Assembly: GCF_014207095.1 (NCBI RefSeq)
Contig: NZ_JACHBG010000009.1
Span: forward strand, 62,001 to 126,000
Direction of reading: 5' to 3'
DNA: 64,000 nucleotides
From: Martinezella lusitana
Lineage (GTDB): Bacteria > Pseudomonadota > Alphaproteobacteria > Rhizobiales > Rhizobiaceae
In this document: piece by piece, positions 53,967 to 63,569 of the stretch
Layout: every line of letters starts with the position of its first letter
Numbering within the stretch: the stretch's first letter is position 1
Notes under the pieces: model-generated
The model's input: only the letters and a program-made list of their open reading frames with translations
Databases searched by the model: none
What the model was told of the DNA's origin: nothing
Made by a program: the position numbers and the translations under genes

Positions 53967-54983
53967 ATGAATATTGCGAAGATGCTTCTGGCATCCGCCG
54001 CCATCGCTTGCGTTGTCGTGCCGGGTTCCGCTTTTGCAGACACATCATCCAAGAAGATTGCATTGTCGAATAATTATGCCGGCAATTCGTGGCGTCAGGC
54101 CATGTTGACCAGTTGGCAGAAGGTGACCGGTGAAGCGGTTAAAACGGGCGTAGTTGCGGCCGCCGATCCGTTTACAACGGCGGAAAATCAGGCGACCGAG
54201 CAGGCCGCACAGATCCAGAACATGATCCTACAGGGCTATGATGCGATCGTCATCGATGCGGCATCCCCGACCGCGCTGAATGGTGCCATCAAGGAAGCCT
54301 GCGACGCCAAAATCGTCGTCGTTTCCTTTGACGGTATCGTCACTGAACCATGCGCATGGCGGATCGCCGTCGATTTCAAGGGCATGGGCGCCAGCCAGAT
54401 CGACTATCTCGCCAAGAAGATGCCGAAGGGCGGCAATGTGCTGGAAATTCGCGGGCTCGCAGGTGTCTCGGTTGATGACGAGATTTCCGCCGGCATCCAT
54501 GACGCAGCTGCCAAATATCCGCAGTTCAAGATCGTCGGCTCGGTTCATGGCGACTGGGCGCAGGACGTGGCGCAACGCGCCGTGGCCGGCATCCTGCCAA
54601 GCCTTCCGGACATCGCAGCGGTCGTCACCCAGGGCGGTGACGGATATGGTGCGGCCCAGGCATTCGCCGCTGCAAAGCGCACCATGCCGACAATCGTAAT
54701 GGGCAACCGACAGGACGAGCTTGCCTGGTGGAAGAAGGAAAAGGATGCCAGCAGCTATGAGACCATGTCGGTTTCGATCGCTCCGGGCGTCTCGACGCTT
54801 GCATTCTGGGTGGCCCAACAGATTCTCGACGGGCAGCAGGTGAAGAAGGATCTGGTCGTGCCGTTCCTGCGCATCGACCAGGATAACCTCGAAACCAACC
54901 TTGCGACGACGCAGGCCGGCGGTGTTGCCAACGTCGAATACACACTGGATGACGCAAAGAAGGTTATCGCTGCGGCGAAGTAA
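53967..54983 (+). CDS. Ribose-type periplasmic sugar-binding protein
   Basis: This 338-aa protein has a Sec signal (MNIAKMLLASAAIACVVVPGSAFA) and a type I periplasmic-binding fold (Peripla_BP_4): KKIALSNNYAGNSWRQAMLTSW, GYDAIVIDAASPTALNGAIKEACDAKIVVVSFDG. The ATG at 53967 follows GGGAGGA with 4-nt spacing. It is the first gene of an operon with an RbsA-type ATPase, two RbsC-type permeases and a lactonase-like protein. The ligand is not known. Confidence 0.9.
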   Translation: MNIAKMLLASAAIACVVVPGSAFADTSSKKIALSNNYAGNSWRQAMLTSWQKVTGEAVKTGVVAAADPFTTAENQATEQAAQIQNMILQGYDAIVIDAASPTALNGAIKEACDAKIVVVSFDGIVTEPCAWRIAVDFKGMGASQIDYLAKKMPKGGNVLEIRGLAGVSVDDEISAGIHDAAAKYPQFKIVGSVHGDWAQDVAQRAVAGILPSLPDIAAVVTQGGDGYGAAQAFAAAKRTMPTIVMGNRQDELAWWKKEKDASSYETMSVSIAPGVSTLAFWVAQQILDGQQVKKDLVVPFLRIDQDNLETNLATTQAGGVANVEYTLDDAKKVIAAAK

Positions 54984-55062
54984 TCGCTCTGCTCGAATTA
55001 GAAGCCCGGCGCTGCTGACGAAAGGTGGCGCCGGTTGGACCCAACGCCCGGCCGGACGATCC

Positions 55063-56553
55063 ATGGTTTCAGTCAAAGACAATAGCGTGATGAAAGAAAA
55101 GACCGAGCGACAAGCTGTCGTCTCGGTCAAAGGCATCAAGATGCATTTCGGCGCCGTCAAGGCGCTGGATGGAGCGGACCTCGCCATTCATGTCGGCGAG
55201 TGCGTTGGCCTCGTCGGACACAACGGCGCCGGCAAGTCGACGATCGTCAATGTCATCAATGGTGGCCTCAGCCCCCACGAGGGAACGGTCGCCTATGATG
55301 GCGACGCCAAGATGCATGGCATCAATGCTGCGCGCACACACGGTATTCGCTGTGTCTTTCAGGAGCTTTCGCTCGCTCCCAATCTGACCGTGGTCGAAAA
55401 CATGCGCATCGTGCATCACGGCCTTTCCGGTTGGAGCTGGCGTCGACGTGCGGCTGCCATCGTTCGTGCCAAGCTTGACGAGATTTTTGCTGGCCACAAG
55501 ATCGATGTCATGCGCACGGTTGGCGAGCTTTCCATCGCCGAGCGCCAGATGGTGGAGATCGCCATCATCTTCTCGACCGTCACTGAAAGGCCGAAACTCG
55601 TTATCCTTGACGAGCCGACATCCTCCCTGGATGCGGGGCTCGCGGCCCAACTGATGGCCTATGTGCGCGGCTTTGTTCAAGCTGGCGGCGCGGTGATGCT
55701 GATATCACACATTCTCGGCGAAATCCTGACAACCGCGAGCCGTATCGTGGTCATGAAAGACGGTCGTGTCGTTGCAGATCGCGCCGCGCGGGACTTCAGT
55801 GTGAATAGCCTTGTCCAGGCGATGGGTAGCGTCGTCAAGGAGCAGGATCGCAAGCGCAAAGGTGGCGAACGTGTTGCTACGCCGGAGATCCTAGCGTTGC
55901 CTCCTCGTAGTGGGCAGGGCCTTCCCTTTGAGGCACGCAAGGGAGAGGTGATTGGTCTTGCTGGCCTTGCCGGCCATGGTCAGACCGATATGTTGCTTGA
56001 TCTTCACCGCTCTTTATCAAGCAGCTGGTTTACGGGTGGGCGCGATAACATCGCCTTCGTCGCCGGCGACCGCTGCCTGAACGGGACGTTCCCTTTGTGG
56101 AACATCCTGAAAAATCTCAGCATCGCATCCCTTGGCGATATGTCGAGGGTGTTCCTGGTCGACAGACAGCGGGAAGAGAGCCTTGGTGCGGACTGGAAGG
56201 GGCGGATCGAGATCCGAACTCCGACCATGGAAAACGGCATTCTTTCACTGTCCGGGGGCAACCAACAAAAGGTCCTGTTTGCCCGCGCGCTGGCGACCAC
56301 GTCTCCGATCGTGCTCATGGATGATCCCATGCGCGGCGTCGACATTGGTACCAAGCAGGAAGTTTATCGGATCCTGAACGACGAGGCTTCGACTGGCCGG
56401 ACCTTCATCTGGTACTCCACGGAAATGGATGAGATCCGCCTTTGCGACCGTGCCTACGTGTTTCGTGACGGCGCAATTGTTGCAGAGCTGGTCGGAGACG
56501 ATATCACGGAGGAAAATGTGCTTGCAGCGTCCTTTGAAGGGGAGGGCGCATGA
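55063..56553 (+). CDS. Ribose-type sugar importer ATPase (RbsA/XylG-like)
   Basis: This 496-aa tandem ATPase has GHNGAGKST and the RbsA-type signature ELSIAERQMVEIA with VILDEPTSSLD in domain 1. In domain 2 the Walker A is degenerate (AGLAGHGQTDMLL), with LSLSGGNQQKVLFARAL and IVLMDDPMRGVD. The start could be 55063 (MVSVKDN) or 55090 (MKEKTER); neither has a strong ribosome binding site. The stop overlaps the permease start by 4 bp. Confidence 0.9.
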   Translation: MVSVKDNSVMKEKTERQAVVSVKGIKMHFGAVKALDGADLAIHVGECVGLVGHNGAGKSTIVNVINGGLSPHEGTVAYDGDAKMHGINAARTHGIRCVFQELSLAPNLTVVENMRIVHHGLSGWSWRRRAAAIVRAKLDEIFAGHKIDVMRTVGELSIAERQMVEIAIIFSTVTERPKLVILDEPTSSLDAGLAAQLMAYVRGFVQAGGAVMLISHILGEILTTASRIVVMKDGRVVADRAARDFSVNSLVQAMGSVVKEQDRKRKGGERVATPEILALPPRSGQGLPFEARKGEVIGLAGLAGHGQTDMLLDLHRSLSSSWFTGGRDNIAFVAGDRCLNGTFPLWNILKNLSIASLGDMSRVFLVDRQREESLGADWKGRIEIRTPTMENGILSLSGGNQQKVLFARALATTSPIVLMDDPMRGVDIGTKQEVYRILNDEASTGRTFIWYSTEMDEIRLCDRAYVFRDGAIVAELVGDDITEENVLAASFEGEGA

Positions 56554-57494
56554 TCCGTCCATCGTCCTCGACCCTGCGTCTCCTGATCCCGGCCCTCTCG
56601 CTTGCCGTCCTGCTGATCGCGGTCTTTTACCTTCAGCCACGGGCGATGAGCTATGTCGGGCTCAATCTTCTATTCAACCTCGCAGTCCCGATCGCGCTGG
56701 CGACGATTGCCCAGATGATGATCATGGCAGTCAATGACCTCGATCTGTCGATGGGGACATTTGTGAGCTTCACGGCCTGTGTGGCGGCGACCTACCTGCA
56801 GTCGTCGCCGCTCCTCGGTGTCCTCATCCTTGCCGCGGCGATTGCCGTCTATGCCGTTATGGGCGTGATTATCTATGTCAAGGACCTGCCATCGATCGTC
56901 GTCACGCTTGGCATGAGCTTTGTCTGGGGCGGCCTCGCCGTGCTGTTGCTTCCAGCACCCGGGGGGACTGCCCCTGAATGGGCTCGCTGGTTGATGACGT
57001 CAAAGCCACCGCTCGTCCCTGTGGCAATCGTAGCAAGCGTCGTTATCGCACTTGTCTCTCACTTGATCGTCATGCGCTCTTCCTTCGGCGTTCTCATCCG
57101 CGGGGTCGGTGGCAATCAACGTTCGCTTCAGCGTGCCGGTTGGTCTGTCCTGGGGTTGCGTGCAGCAGCCTACGGGCTTGCCGGTCTGTTTGCTGTGCTA
57201 TCGGGCATTGCGCTGGTCGGACTGACGACCTCCGCCGATGCAAATATCGCTTTGCGCTACACGCTGCTGTCGATCGCCGGCGTCATACTTGGTGGCGGTG
57301 AATTCATCGGTGGCCGCGTCTCGCCGGTGGGAGCCGTCATCGGTGCCCTGACCTTGACCCTGGCAGGTTCGTTTCTGTCATTTCTGCGGATTTCCCCGGA
57401 TTGGCAGATCGGTGCGCAGGGCGCCATCCTGATTATCGTGCTCGCCTTGCGGCTTCTGCTCAACCGCGTCGAGAAGCGGGAGAAACACTCATGA
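56550..57494 (+). CDS. Ribose-type sugar importer permease (first, RbsC-like)
   Basis: This 314-aa protein has 8-10 hydrophobic helices and BPD_transp_2 hallmarks: AQMMIMAVNDLDLSMGTFVSFTA near residues 51-73 and GGGEFIGGRVSPVGAVIGALT near 249-269. It overlaps the ATPase and the second permease by 4 bp on each side (ATGA). Two different permeases imply a heterodimeric channel. Confidence 0.9.
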   Translation: MIRPSSSTLRLLIPALSLAVLLIAVFYLQPRAMSYVGLNLLFNLAVPIALATIAQMMIMAVNDLDLSMGTFVSFTACVAATYLQSSPLLGVLILAAAIAVYAVMGVIIYVKDLPSIVVTLGMSFVWGGLAVLLLPAPGGTAPEWARWLMTSKPPLVPVAIVASVVIALVSHLIVMRSSFGVLIRGVGGNQRSLQRAGWSVLGLRAAAYGLAGLFAVLSGIALVGLTTSADANIALRYTLLSIAGVILGGGEFIGGRVSPVGAVIGALTLTLAGSFLSFLRISPDWQIGAQGAILIIVLALRLLLNRVEKREKHS

Positions 57495-58441
57495 TCGCCC
57501 TTCGCGCGCTCGACAGAAAGCCGTGGATCTGGTCCTTTCTCGCCACGATCATCGTCTGGCTTGTGACCGTTCTTTTTACAGGTGGGGCGAGTTCTATCGG
57601 CCTCTCGCAGGCAGCTCTGACGTTCGCAGCCTTCTCTGTGATCGTCGGGATCGGGCAGATGTTCGTCATCACGCTCGGTCCCGGGAATATCGATCTTTCC
57701 GTACCATCGACCATGACACTTGCGGGCACCGTGGCGCTGAAGCTGATGAATGTCGAGGACGGTATGATCGTGCCCGGCCTCTTGGTGTCGATGCTGATCG
57801 GGCTTGGAGTCGGTATCGGCAATTATGCGCTGATCAAGCTTTTGCGCATCCCGCCGATCATCGCAACGCTCTCGATGAGTTTCATTATCCAATCGACGGC
57901 CATATGGAGCAATCGTGGCCTGCGCATCAAGCCGCCGGAGCAATTGGCCGATTTCACGACGTCAGGCTTCCTTGGCATCCCCAATATCGCACTCGTTGCG
58001 CTGCTGCTTTCGGTGCTTGCCTGGGTCTTGCTGGAGCGGACGATCTACGGCCGGTGGATCTCGGCAATCGGGCAGAGCATGTTTGCGGCGCGCATGGCAG
58101 GCATTCCCGTCGACGGCACGCGGCTGGTGACCTATGTGCTCTGCGCCACTCTGGCGTCGATCTGCGGTTATCTGCTGGCGAGCTTTTCCGGCGGTGCCGC
58201 CCTCAATATGGGTGCAGAATATCTGCTGATGTCGATTGCCGTTGTCATCATCGGCGGAACCGCGGTGGCCGGAGGAGACTCGAATGTTCCGGGAATATGG
58301 GGTGCCTCGCTCTTCATGTTCCTCGTCGTGTCCATGCTCAACACCTATGGGTTCGGCGCAGGCCCGCGGCTCGTTCTGACCGGTCTGATCATTATTGCAG
58401 TCATCCTTGTCGCAGGCGGCCGCCCAGCCGGTGGCCGCTGA
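57491..58441 (+). CDS. Ribose-type sugar importer permease (second, RbsC-like)
   Basis: This 316-aa membrane protein carries GIGQMFVITLGPGNIDLSVPS near residue 55 and IGGTAVAGGDSNVPGIWGASL near 257, as expected for the family. The ATG at 57491 overlaps the preceding stop (ATGA). An overlapping frame on the same strand stays open from 57523 into the lactonase gene, but the conserved permease protein is in this frame. Confidence 0.9.
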   Translation: MIALRALDRKPWIWSFLATIIVWLVTVLFTGGASSIGLSQAALTFAAFSVIVGIGQMFVITLGPGNIDLSVPSTMTLAGTVALKLMNVEDGMIVPGLLVSMLIGLGVGIGNYALIKLLRIPPIIATLSMSFIIQSTAIWSNRGLRIKPPEQLADFTTSGFLGIPNIALVALLLSVLAWVLLERTIYGRWISAIGQSMFAARMAGIPVDGTRLVTYVLCATLASICGYLLASFSGGAALNMGAEYLLMSIAVVIIGGTAVAGGDSNVPGIWGASLFMFLVVSMLNTYGFGAGPRLVLTGLIIIAVILVAGGRPAGGR

Positions 58442-58473
58442 CACCATTTCCTCCCAATTGCAGGACCTTCGAA

Positions 58474-59394
58474 ATGCCGCATGACGTGTCGCCCCTCTAT
58501 GAGATTTACGATACCCGCTTCCGCAATCTTGTGGTGCCAAGTGCCGGATTGGAGGAGCTCTATTCCGAATGCCGCTGGGCGGAAGGGCCTGTCTGGTTTG
58601 CCGATACCGGATGCCTGATCTGGAGCGACATCCCCAATGAACGCATGCTGCGCTGGGTGCCAGGCGGTGGTGTGTCGATCTTCCGTGCGCCATCGAATTT
58701 TACCAACGGCAATACCCGCGACCGACAGGGCCGCTTGGTATCCTGTGAACATGGCGGCCGCCGGGTGACCCGTACCGAGATTGATGGCTCCATCACTGTG
58801 CTTGCGGACAGCTACAAGGGCAAACGTCTGAATTCGCCGAACGATGTCGTCGTGCGCTCGGACGGAACAATCTGGTTCACCGATCCGACCTACGGTATCC
58901 TTTCGAATTACGAGGGTTACAAGGCCGAACCTGAGCAGACAACGCGCAATGTCTATCGCCTTGATCCATCGACGGGCGCGCTGGAAGTCGTCGTCGACGA
59001 TTTCGGCCAACCGAACGGTCTGGCTTTCTCACCTGATGAAACCAGGCTCTATGTGGCGGATTCCGCTGCGAGCCATGATCTCATTGCTCCGCGGCACATT
59101 CGGGTCTTTGATGTCGTGGACGGCAAAGCCCTCATAAATGGCCGCGTTTTCTGCGAGATCGACGCCGGTATCCCGGACGGGTTTCGGGTTGATGTTGAGG
59201 GCAATATCTGGACAAGTGCGAGTGATGGCGTTCACTGCTTTGCGCCCGAGGGTACGTTGATCGGCAAGATCAAAATTCCTCAGACGGTGGCCAATCTCAC
59301 CTTCGGTGGTCCGCGTCGAAATCAGCTGTTCATCACCGCTACGCGTTCAGTCTATCGCGTCTATACGACAGCAACCGGCATGCAAATGCCTTAA
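58474..59394 (+). CDS. SMP-30/gluconolactonase-family lactonase
   Basis: This 306-aa beta-propeller protein has ECRWAEGPVWFADTGCLIWSDI, LNSPNDVVVRSDGTIWFTDPTYG and GQPNGLAFSPDETRLYVADS, with metal-ligand positions at the Glu of AEGP, the Asn of SPND and the Asp of YVADS. The likely reaction is hydrolysis of a sugar-acid lactone. It lies 32 nt after the importer, suggesting an oxidative route in which an imported aldose is dehydrogenated to a lactone; no dehydrogenase is adjacent. AGGA precedes the ATG at about 9 nt. Confidence 0.88.
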   Translation: MPHDVSPLYEIYDTRFRNLVVPSAGLEELYSECRWAEGPVWFADTGCLIWSDIPNERMLRWVPGGGVSIFRAPSNFTNGNTRDRQGRLVSCEHGGRRVTRTEIDGSITVLADSYKGKRLNSPNDVVVRSDGTIWFTDPTYGILSNYEGYKAEPEQTTRNVYRLDPSTGALEVVVDDFGQPNGLAFSPDETRLYVADSAASHDLIAPRHIRVFDVVDGKALINGRVFCEIDAGIPDGFRVDVEGNIWTSASDGVHCFAPEGTLIGKIKIPQTVANLTFGGPRRNQLFITATRSVYRVYTTATGMQMP

Positions 59395-59962
59395 AATCGT
59401 CGATAAAAGGTTCCCGGTTGCGGGCTACGCTCCAACAGGTTGTTGGCACTGGTTCTTCGCCAGATTTCATGAACGTTTGATACTGCAAGGGGCTCGACTG
59501 CAAGCTGACGTACCCCTCAAACCGGAGATTGGAACGCCCCATTGAGCCATTTGGGCCGTGTTACTTCGATGTCCGGCTAACTCTATCTCTGCTTAGGCAA
59601 CTGGCCCGGAAATATTGATTACCTAAACTGAGAATGCAACGAAATCTGCTCGTTTCAATCCTGAATCTGTTTGCTTCAACGGCGTCATCGAAGCAGTTTC
59701 TCTATAGCCGAGTTGCCCGACAAACGGAGGGAAGAGACCTGCCGTCGCGCTGCCTAATGGAGACGAAATAGTGGCGTTGAATGAAGTAACCTTAACCCCG
59801 TTCGCAAGGGCTGCCACTCACGTTCTATATCCGTTTAGTTGTTAGAGGTCGTCTGCTTCGGGTTGTGGTTGTTCATGACGTTGACGGATTTCGCGCCATA
59901 GGGTAGGGCCAAATTTGGAAATGTCCTGAATTCTGCTAACGAGATGTAACGCCAAGGAAGTT
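59395..59962. other. Intergenic region before the AT-rich polysaccharide genes
   Basis: These 568 bp contain only short overlapping open frames (for example 59623-59817, minus) without recognisable similarity. Composition shifts here from the GC-rich catabolic operons to the AT-richer genes downstream, so a promoter for the latter and a transfer boundary may lie here. No JUMPstart element, direct repeats or integrase were seen. Confidence 0.45.
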
Positions 59963-62686
59963 ATGAGAAACACTATGGGTCGTAAACGGAAATTTGTCCT
60001 CATTGATCCAAGCTTCGATGGAAAAGGCGGCGACAAATGGCAATATGCCATGGCCTTTATCGATTCCGCGCGGGAGCGGGATTTTGAATTTACATTACTT
60101 GCAAATATTGAATCACCAACTGTCAGTGAAATCAATGGAGTTGGCGTTGATCAAAGAAATATCTTTAACTATAGTTTTTATATGCATGGAGATATAGTTT
60201 CTCGGCCGTTCTCAGGCGCCAAGCGGCGGAAAATTAAGCTCGCCGACGCGGCTGCAAATAGAGCTATTAGTGATATTAACGCTAAGATTGCTCGATCGAA
60301 GGAGGAAGAGGATCACATTGGCGTAGAGCGTTGGACCGCTATCAAAGCGGAAATTGTCGCCACTCGAATTCACGCGAAAGTCGTGGAAGAGGCAGAGGCC
60401 GATCGAGATGAGCCTCTTGTTACTCCATTTAATAGAGATGACTTCGCAATTGCGCTCGCTCGGGAGCTTTTAGACTTAGATCTCCAGAAAGGCGACGTTG
60501 TTTTTCTCCACACTGCAACGCAAGGCATGATGGAGAGCTTGTCTGAGATATCCATTCATCTCGACCAGCTGCTCGATGTTGATGCTTACTTCCTCTTTCA
60601 CTTCGGGGCTGAAGCACCCGACGCAAGGACTTTCATTGACCGCTATCATTCCTACTCAAGCTTTGGTTCTCTAGCGTTGCGGCTTAAGACGGGCTCACCT
60701 TTCCGTCGGCTATTCCTGCTTGCGACGAGTGTACAGTTGCGCGACGAATTGGAAGCGCAATTTGGGGTTCCGGTGGGGCTGTTCGAAGGCCTCACCAATT
60801 GGACTCGTTACATACAAGCGGTCGGTGGTGACGGCGGTTATCAGGAGATTCGAAAGTCTGTTAGTTCCGACGTTCGCGATGGAGTGGTTTCGCTCGGTGT
60901 AAGAATAGCTGATCTCGATCAGCCTAGGATGGAAATTGTAAAAAGCACTGTAGATCTGCTTGAAAAGCAGGGGTTCACCGTCCGTGTCAATCTCGCATTT
61001 CATAGTAGAAACCGGGCCAAGGCTGCTCAACTAGTGGCTGGTCTTGATAGTGAAAAATTTATATTATTGTATACAGAAGAGAATGATAGCTATATCAAAT
61101 TTCTTGTCTCTAACGCCTTAATTTTGCTCCCCTATCGGGAGGAGGTATATAGGAAACGCGTTAGCGCCGTTCTGCACGATTGCGCAGTTCTTGGGGTTTC
61201 CTGCGTGGTTCCGCATGGGACACCTTTGGCTGATGGGGGGGAGTATGCAGATGTTTATGTTTATGACGAGATTGCTGATGTTGCGTCAACCGTCTTGCTG
61301 GCCGCCACCGCTTTGCGGATCGATCCAGCGCGCTCATCTGAGCGGGTCTCAGTCGCGCATAAGCGGTTTGGCTCGGATGTAATCGGCAGACTTCTGCAAT
61401 CCATGCAGCTGCCGTCGATGGTGATCTCGAAAAAGGCCCCAATCGCGACAGTTGTTATGCCGCTTTGGGGGCGTGTTGGGAGTTCGTATGCTATTGAAGC
61501 GCAAATTCGCTTTTTGCTCGAAGCTGGCTATTTCGTGATACAGCTACTCGCGCTCGATAAAGCTGCGGATCAATCAGAAGCGATGTCATATTTCTGGCGC
61601 ATGCTCTATGAGAACTCACTTAAAATGCGGGCAAACATCCAACGAATTGCGTTTCGGGAGGCCGACGTAGATTTTGACTTATCTGTGGGTGAACCAAATG
61701 GCTTTGAACATTACCTTTCAAACATTGGGTCCAACAAGCTTTGGGACAATCGAGTGGAGTCGTTGACTCGCCAGTCCATTGTCACAGTTGTCAACCATGT
61801 ATTCAACTCGAGGCTTGCTCGTCGTGTCGGTGGAGGAACGTTTATCCTTGAGACCCACGACATACAGAGTCGTCAAATGGTGCATTGGCCGATTCGTAAT
61901 CCGCTTACCCAAGAACCGGAATCATATGACAAGCTCTTTCAACAAGAATTAAACGAAGTCGAATCCTATGATGCAATCGTTAACGTGTCAAAATTTGAAC
62001 ACGATCAGCTATTGATTGCAAATCGCAGCGCTAAAGTAATCACGCCTCATATCCCCCCGAATAGGAAGCCTCAGCAGTATGAGTCCATTAGCGCAATGTC
62101 ATATAACCATGATTGGAGCGGGTTCTTTAGAGATGTCTACAAATTTGACTTTTTGCTGTTAGGCGATTCCCATCCGGCGAATGTTGAATCTGCAGTATGG
62201 TTTATAGACGAAGTGTTTGATAAACACCTCAAAGATCAGTCGTTCACGTTAGGTATCGTCGGTCGGGTTTGTTCGTCCCTCAGGCCTATATATGGAGAAT
62301 TAGAAAAAGTCTTCTATTGCGGGTTTGTCGATGATATTGCTGACATCCGCGCGTTATCTAATGTGGTTGTACTCCCGGACCGTAGAGGGAGTGGTATATC
62401 AATAAAAACGTTGGAGACTTTAGCGTATGGTTCGCCATTTGTTGCGACGGATGTTGCCTTCCGTGGGCTTGCCGACCGTCTGCCGACGCCGCCAAGGTGC
62501 TTTAATGAACCCGAAGAGTTTGCCCGAGAGCTTGAGAAGCTTGCTGTAGATGAGAAGCGAAGGAGGGAGCACGGCGAAGAAGCGTGGAAGTTATATTTAG
62601 CGCTTGCAGGACAGTCAGTTTTTGATGGCGCGTGGAAGGCGATGTTCGATGAACTCAATTTGCCAATTCCTATTAATTTTCAATAG
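59963..62686 (+). CDS. Large protein with two glycosyltransferase-like regions (GT4-type C-terminus)
   Basis: This 907-aa protein has a C-terminal GT-B module (about residues 728-841): FLLLGDSHPANVESAVWFIDEV, FYCGFVDDIADIRALSNVVVLPDRRGSGISIKTLETLAYGSPFVATDVAFRGL, with the nucleotide-sugar Glu region of GT4 enzymes. The N-terminal half (to about 460) looks like a second, diverged GT-B unit, with LIDPSFDGKGGDKWQYAMAF and LILLPYREEVYRKRVSAVLHDCAVLGVSCVVPHG. No signal or membrane helix is seen. AAGGAAG lies just before the ATG. Codon use is AT-richer than the catabolic genes. It probably adds sugars to a surface polysaccharide. Confidence 0.7.
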   Translation: MRNTMGRKRKFVLIDPSFDGKGGDKWQYAMAFIDSARERDFEFTLLANIESPTVSEINGVGVDQRNIFNYSFYMHGDIVSRPFSGAKRRKIKLADAAANRAISDINAKIARSKEEEDHIGVERWTAIKAEIVATRIHAKVVEEAEADRDEPLVTPFNRDDFAIALARELLDLDLQKGDVVFLHTATQGMMESLSEISIHLDQLLDVDAYFLFHFGAEAPDARTFIDRYHSYSSFGSLALRLKTGSPFRRLFLLATSVQLRDELEAQFGVPVGLFEGLTNWTRYIQAVGGDGGYQEIRKSVSSDVRDGVVSLGVRIADLDQPRMEIVKSTVDLLEKQGFTVRVNLAFHSRNRAKAAQLVAGLDSEKFILLYTEENDSYIKFLVSNALILLPYREEVYRKRVSAVLHDCAVLGVSCVVPHGTPLADGGEYADVYVYDEIADVASTVLLAATALRIDPARSSERVSVAHKRFGSDVIGRLLQSMQLPSMVISKKAPIATVVMPLWGRVGSSYAIEAQIRFLLEAGYFVIQLLALDKAADQSEAMSYFWRMLYENSLKMRANIQRIAFREADVDFDLSVGEPNGFEHYLSNIGSNKLWDNRVESLTRQSIVTVVNHVFNSRLARRVGGGTFILETHDIQSRQMVHWPIRNPLTQEPESYDKLFQQELNEVESYDAIVNVSKFEHDQLLIANRSAKVITPHIPPNRKPQQYESISAMSYNHDWSGFFRDVYKFDFLLLGDSHPANVESAVWFIDEVFDKHLKDQSFTLGIVGRVCSSLRPIYGELEKVFYCGFVDDIADIRALSNVVVLPDRRGSGISIKTLETLAYGSPFVATDVAFRGLADRLPTPPRCFNEPEEFARELEKLAVDEKRRREHGEEAWKLYLALAGQSVFDGAWKAMFDELNLPIPINFQ

Positions 62687-62717
62687 CATACATCAACAAG
62701 GTGATTGAGAGACTTCT

Positions 62718-63557
62718 ATGAAGATAAAAGTTGCTATATTGGCAGTTGATAATAAGCCGAATACGGCAATTTTCTTCGATGCGCTGCTAAGATCGTTGGA
62801 GTTCTTCTCCCCCATCTCGGAGAGACTGGACATTACCGTCATTGGTGAAGTCAACGCCAAGCTGCGGGGTAGTTTGAATGTCCACACGCCCGAGGAGGTT
62901 TGCCAGGTTTCGTCATTCCCGGGAGCGCTGTCACCCTGGTACCGGGAGCAATTAGCTGGGCTCTACTTCGCGGCAGGAAGCGCCGCCGACTATTCTTTGG
63001 TGCTGCCAGTTGGGGCTTTCGCGATTAGTCCACTGTCAATCAACTCCCTCTTGCCGCGGCTGCGAGCAAGGACCACATGGGAGGCCCATTTCTTTCACCC
63101 AGAATGGTGGGGAAATGCAAAGTCGATCACCAGGAGACTTCCGCCGCATTCGTATGAAGGGCCGACGGTATTTCCAGGGATTTTAAATGGTCAGCTGGCA
63201 CGGTGGGCACTAGATATCGTCCGTCGAGAGCACGCTTGCGACAGCTTTATGGTGCTGTCGGACCTAGCATTGTCCGGCAGGGATTGGAGCGCAATGTCGG
63301 TTTATGCTACAGCGGCGGGTTCACGATTTATGATGCACCATCACGATCCATTTGCTTCAAAGGGACTTGCTCTTATGAGTGAACAAGTGCTGTGGTCCGG
63401 GTCGCAGCTACCTGCTTTTGATCCGGCGCATCGTACAGGCAATGATTCCGGTTTGTTCACTTATGTACATTTAGATGAAATTTCTGAAGCTGAAAGAGTT
63501 CTGAGTCGTCTGTTTGCGTGCCTGAAGCCTTATTTAGGACACCAAAAGCCTCAGTGA
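62718..63557 (+). CDS. Protein of unknown function in the polysaccharide cluster
   Basis: This 279-aa protein is soluble, with no signal or membrane helix. The opening (KIKVAILAVDNKPNTAIFFDALLRSLEFF, then ITVIGEVNAK) and the later LVLPVGAFAIS and HPEWWGNAKS resemble the layout of GT-A-like sugar-handling proteins, but I cannot place it in a family. It is 31 nt downstream of the glycosyltransferase-like gene and 12 nt before the methyltransferase, so the three are probably one operon. Confidence 0.6.
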   Translation: MKIKVAILAVDNKPNTAIFFDALLRSLEFFSPISERLDITVIGEVNAKLRGSLNVHTPEEVCQVSSFPGALSPWYREQLAGLYFAAGSAADYSLVLPVGAFAISPLSINSLLPRLRARTTWEAHFFHPEWWGNAKSITRRLPPHSYEGPTVFPGILNGQLARWALDIVRREHACDSFMVLSDLALSGRDWSAMSVYATAAGSRFMMHHHDPFASKGLALMSEQVLWSGSQLPAFDPAHRTGNDSGLFTYVHLDEISEAERVLSRLFACLKPYLGHQKPQ

Positions 63558-63569
63558 GGAAAGAAAATC

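Noticed and set aside
57523..58473. Long open extension upstream of the SMP-30 gene, suggesting a 623-aa fusion protein
   Set aside because: The upstream part is out of frame with the conserved RbsC-type permease occupying the same DNA. It has Arg/His/Cys-rich composition typical of a shadow frame, and the SMP-30 family starts at 58474.
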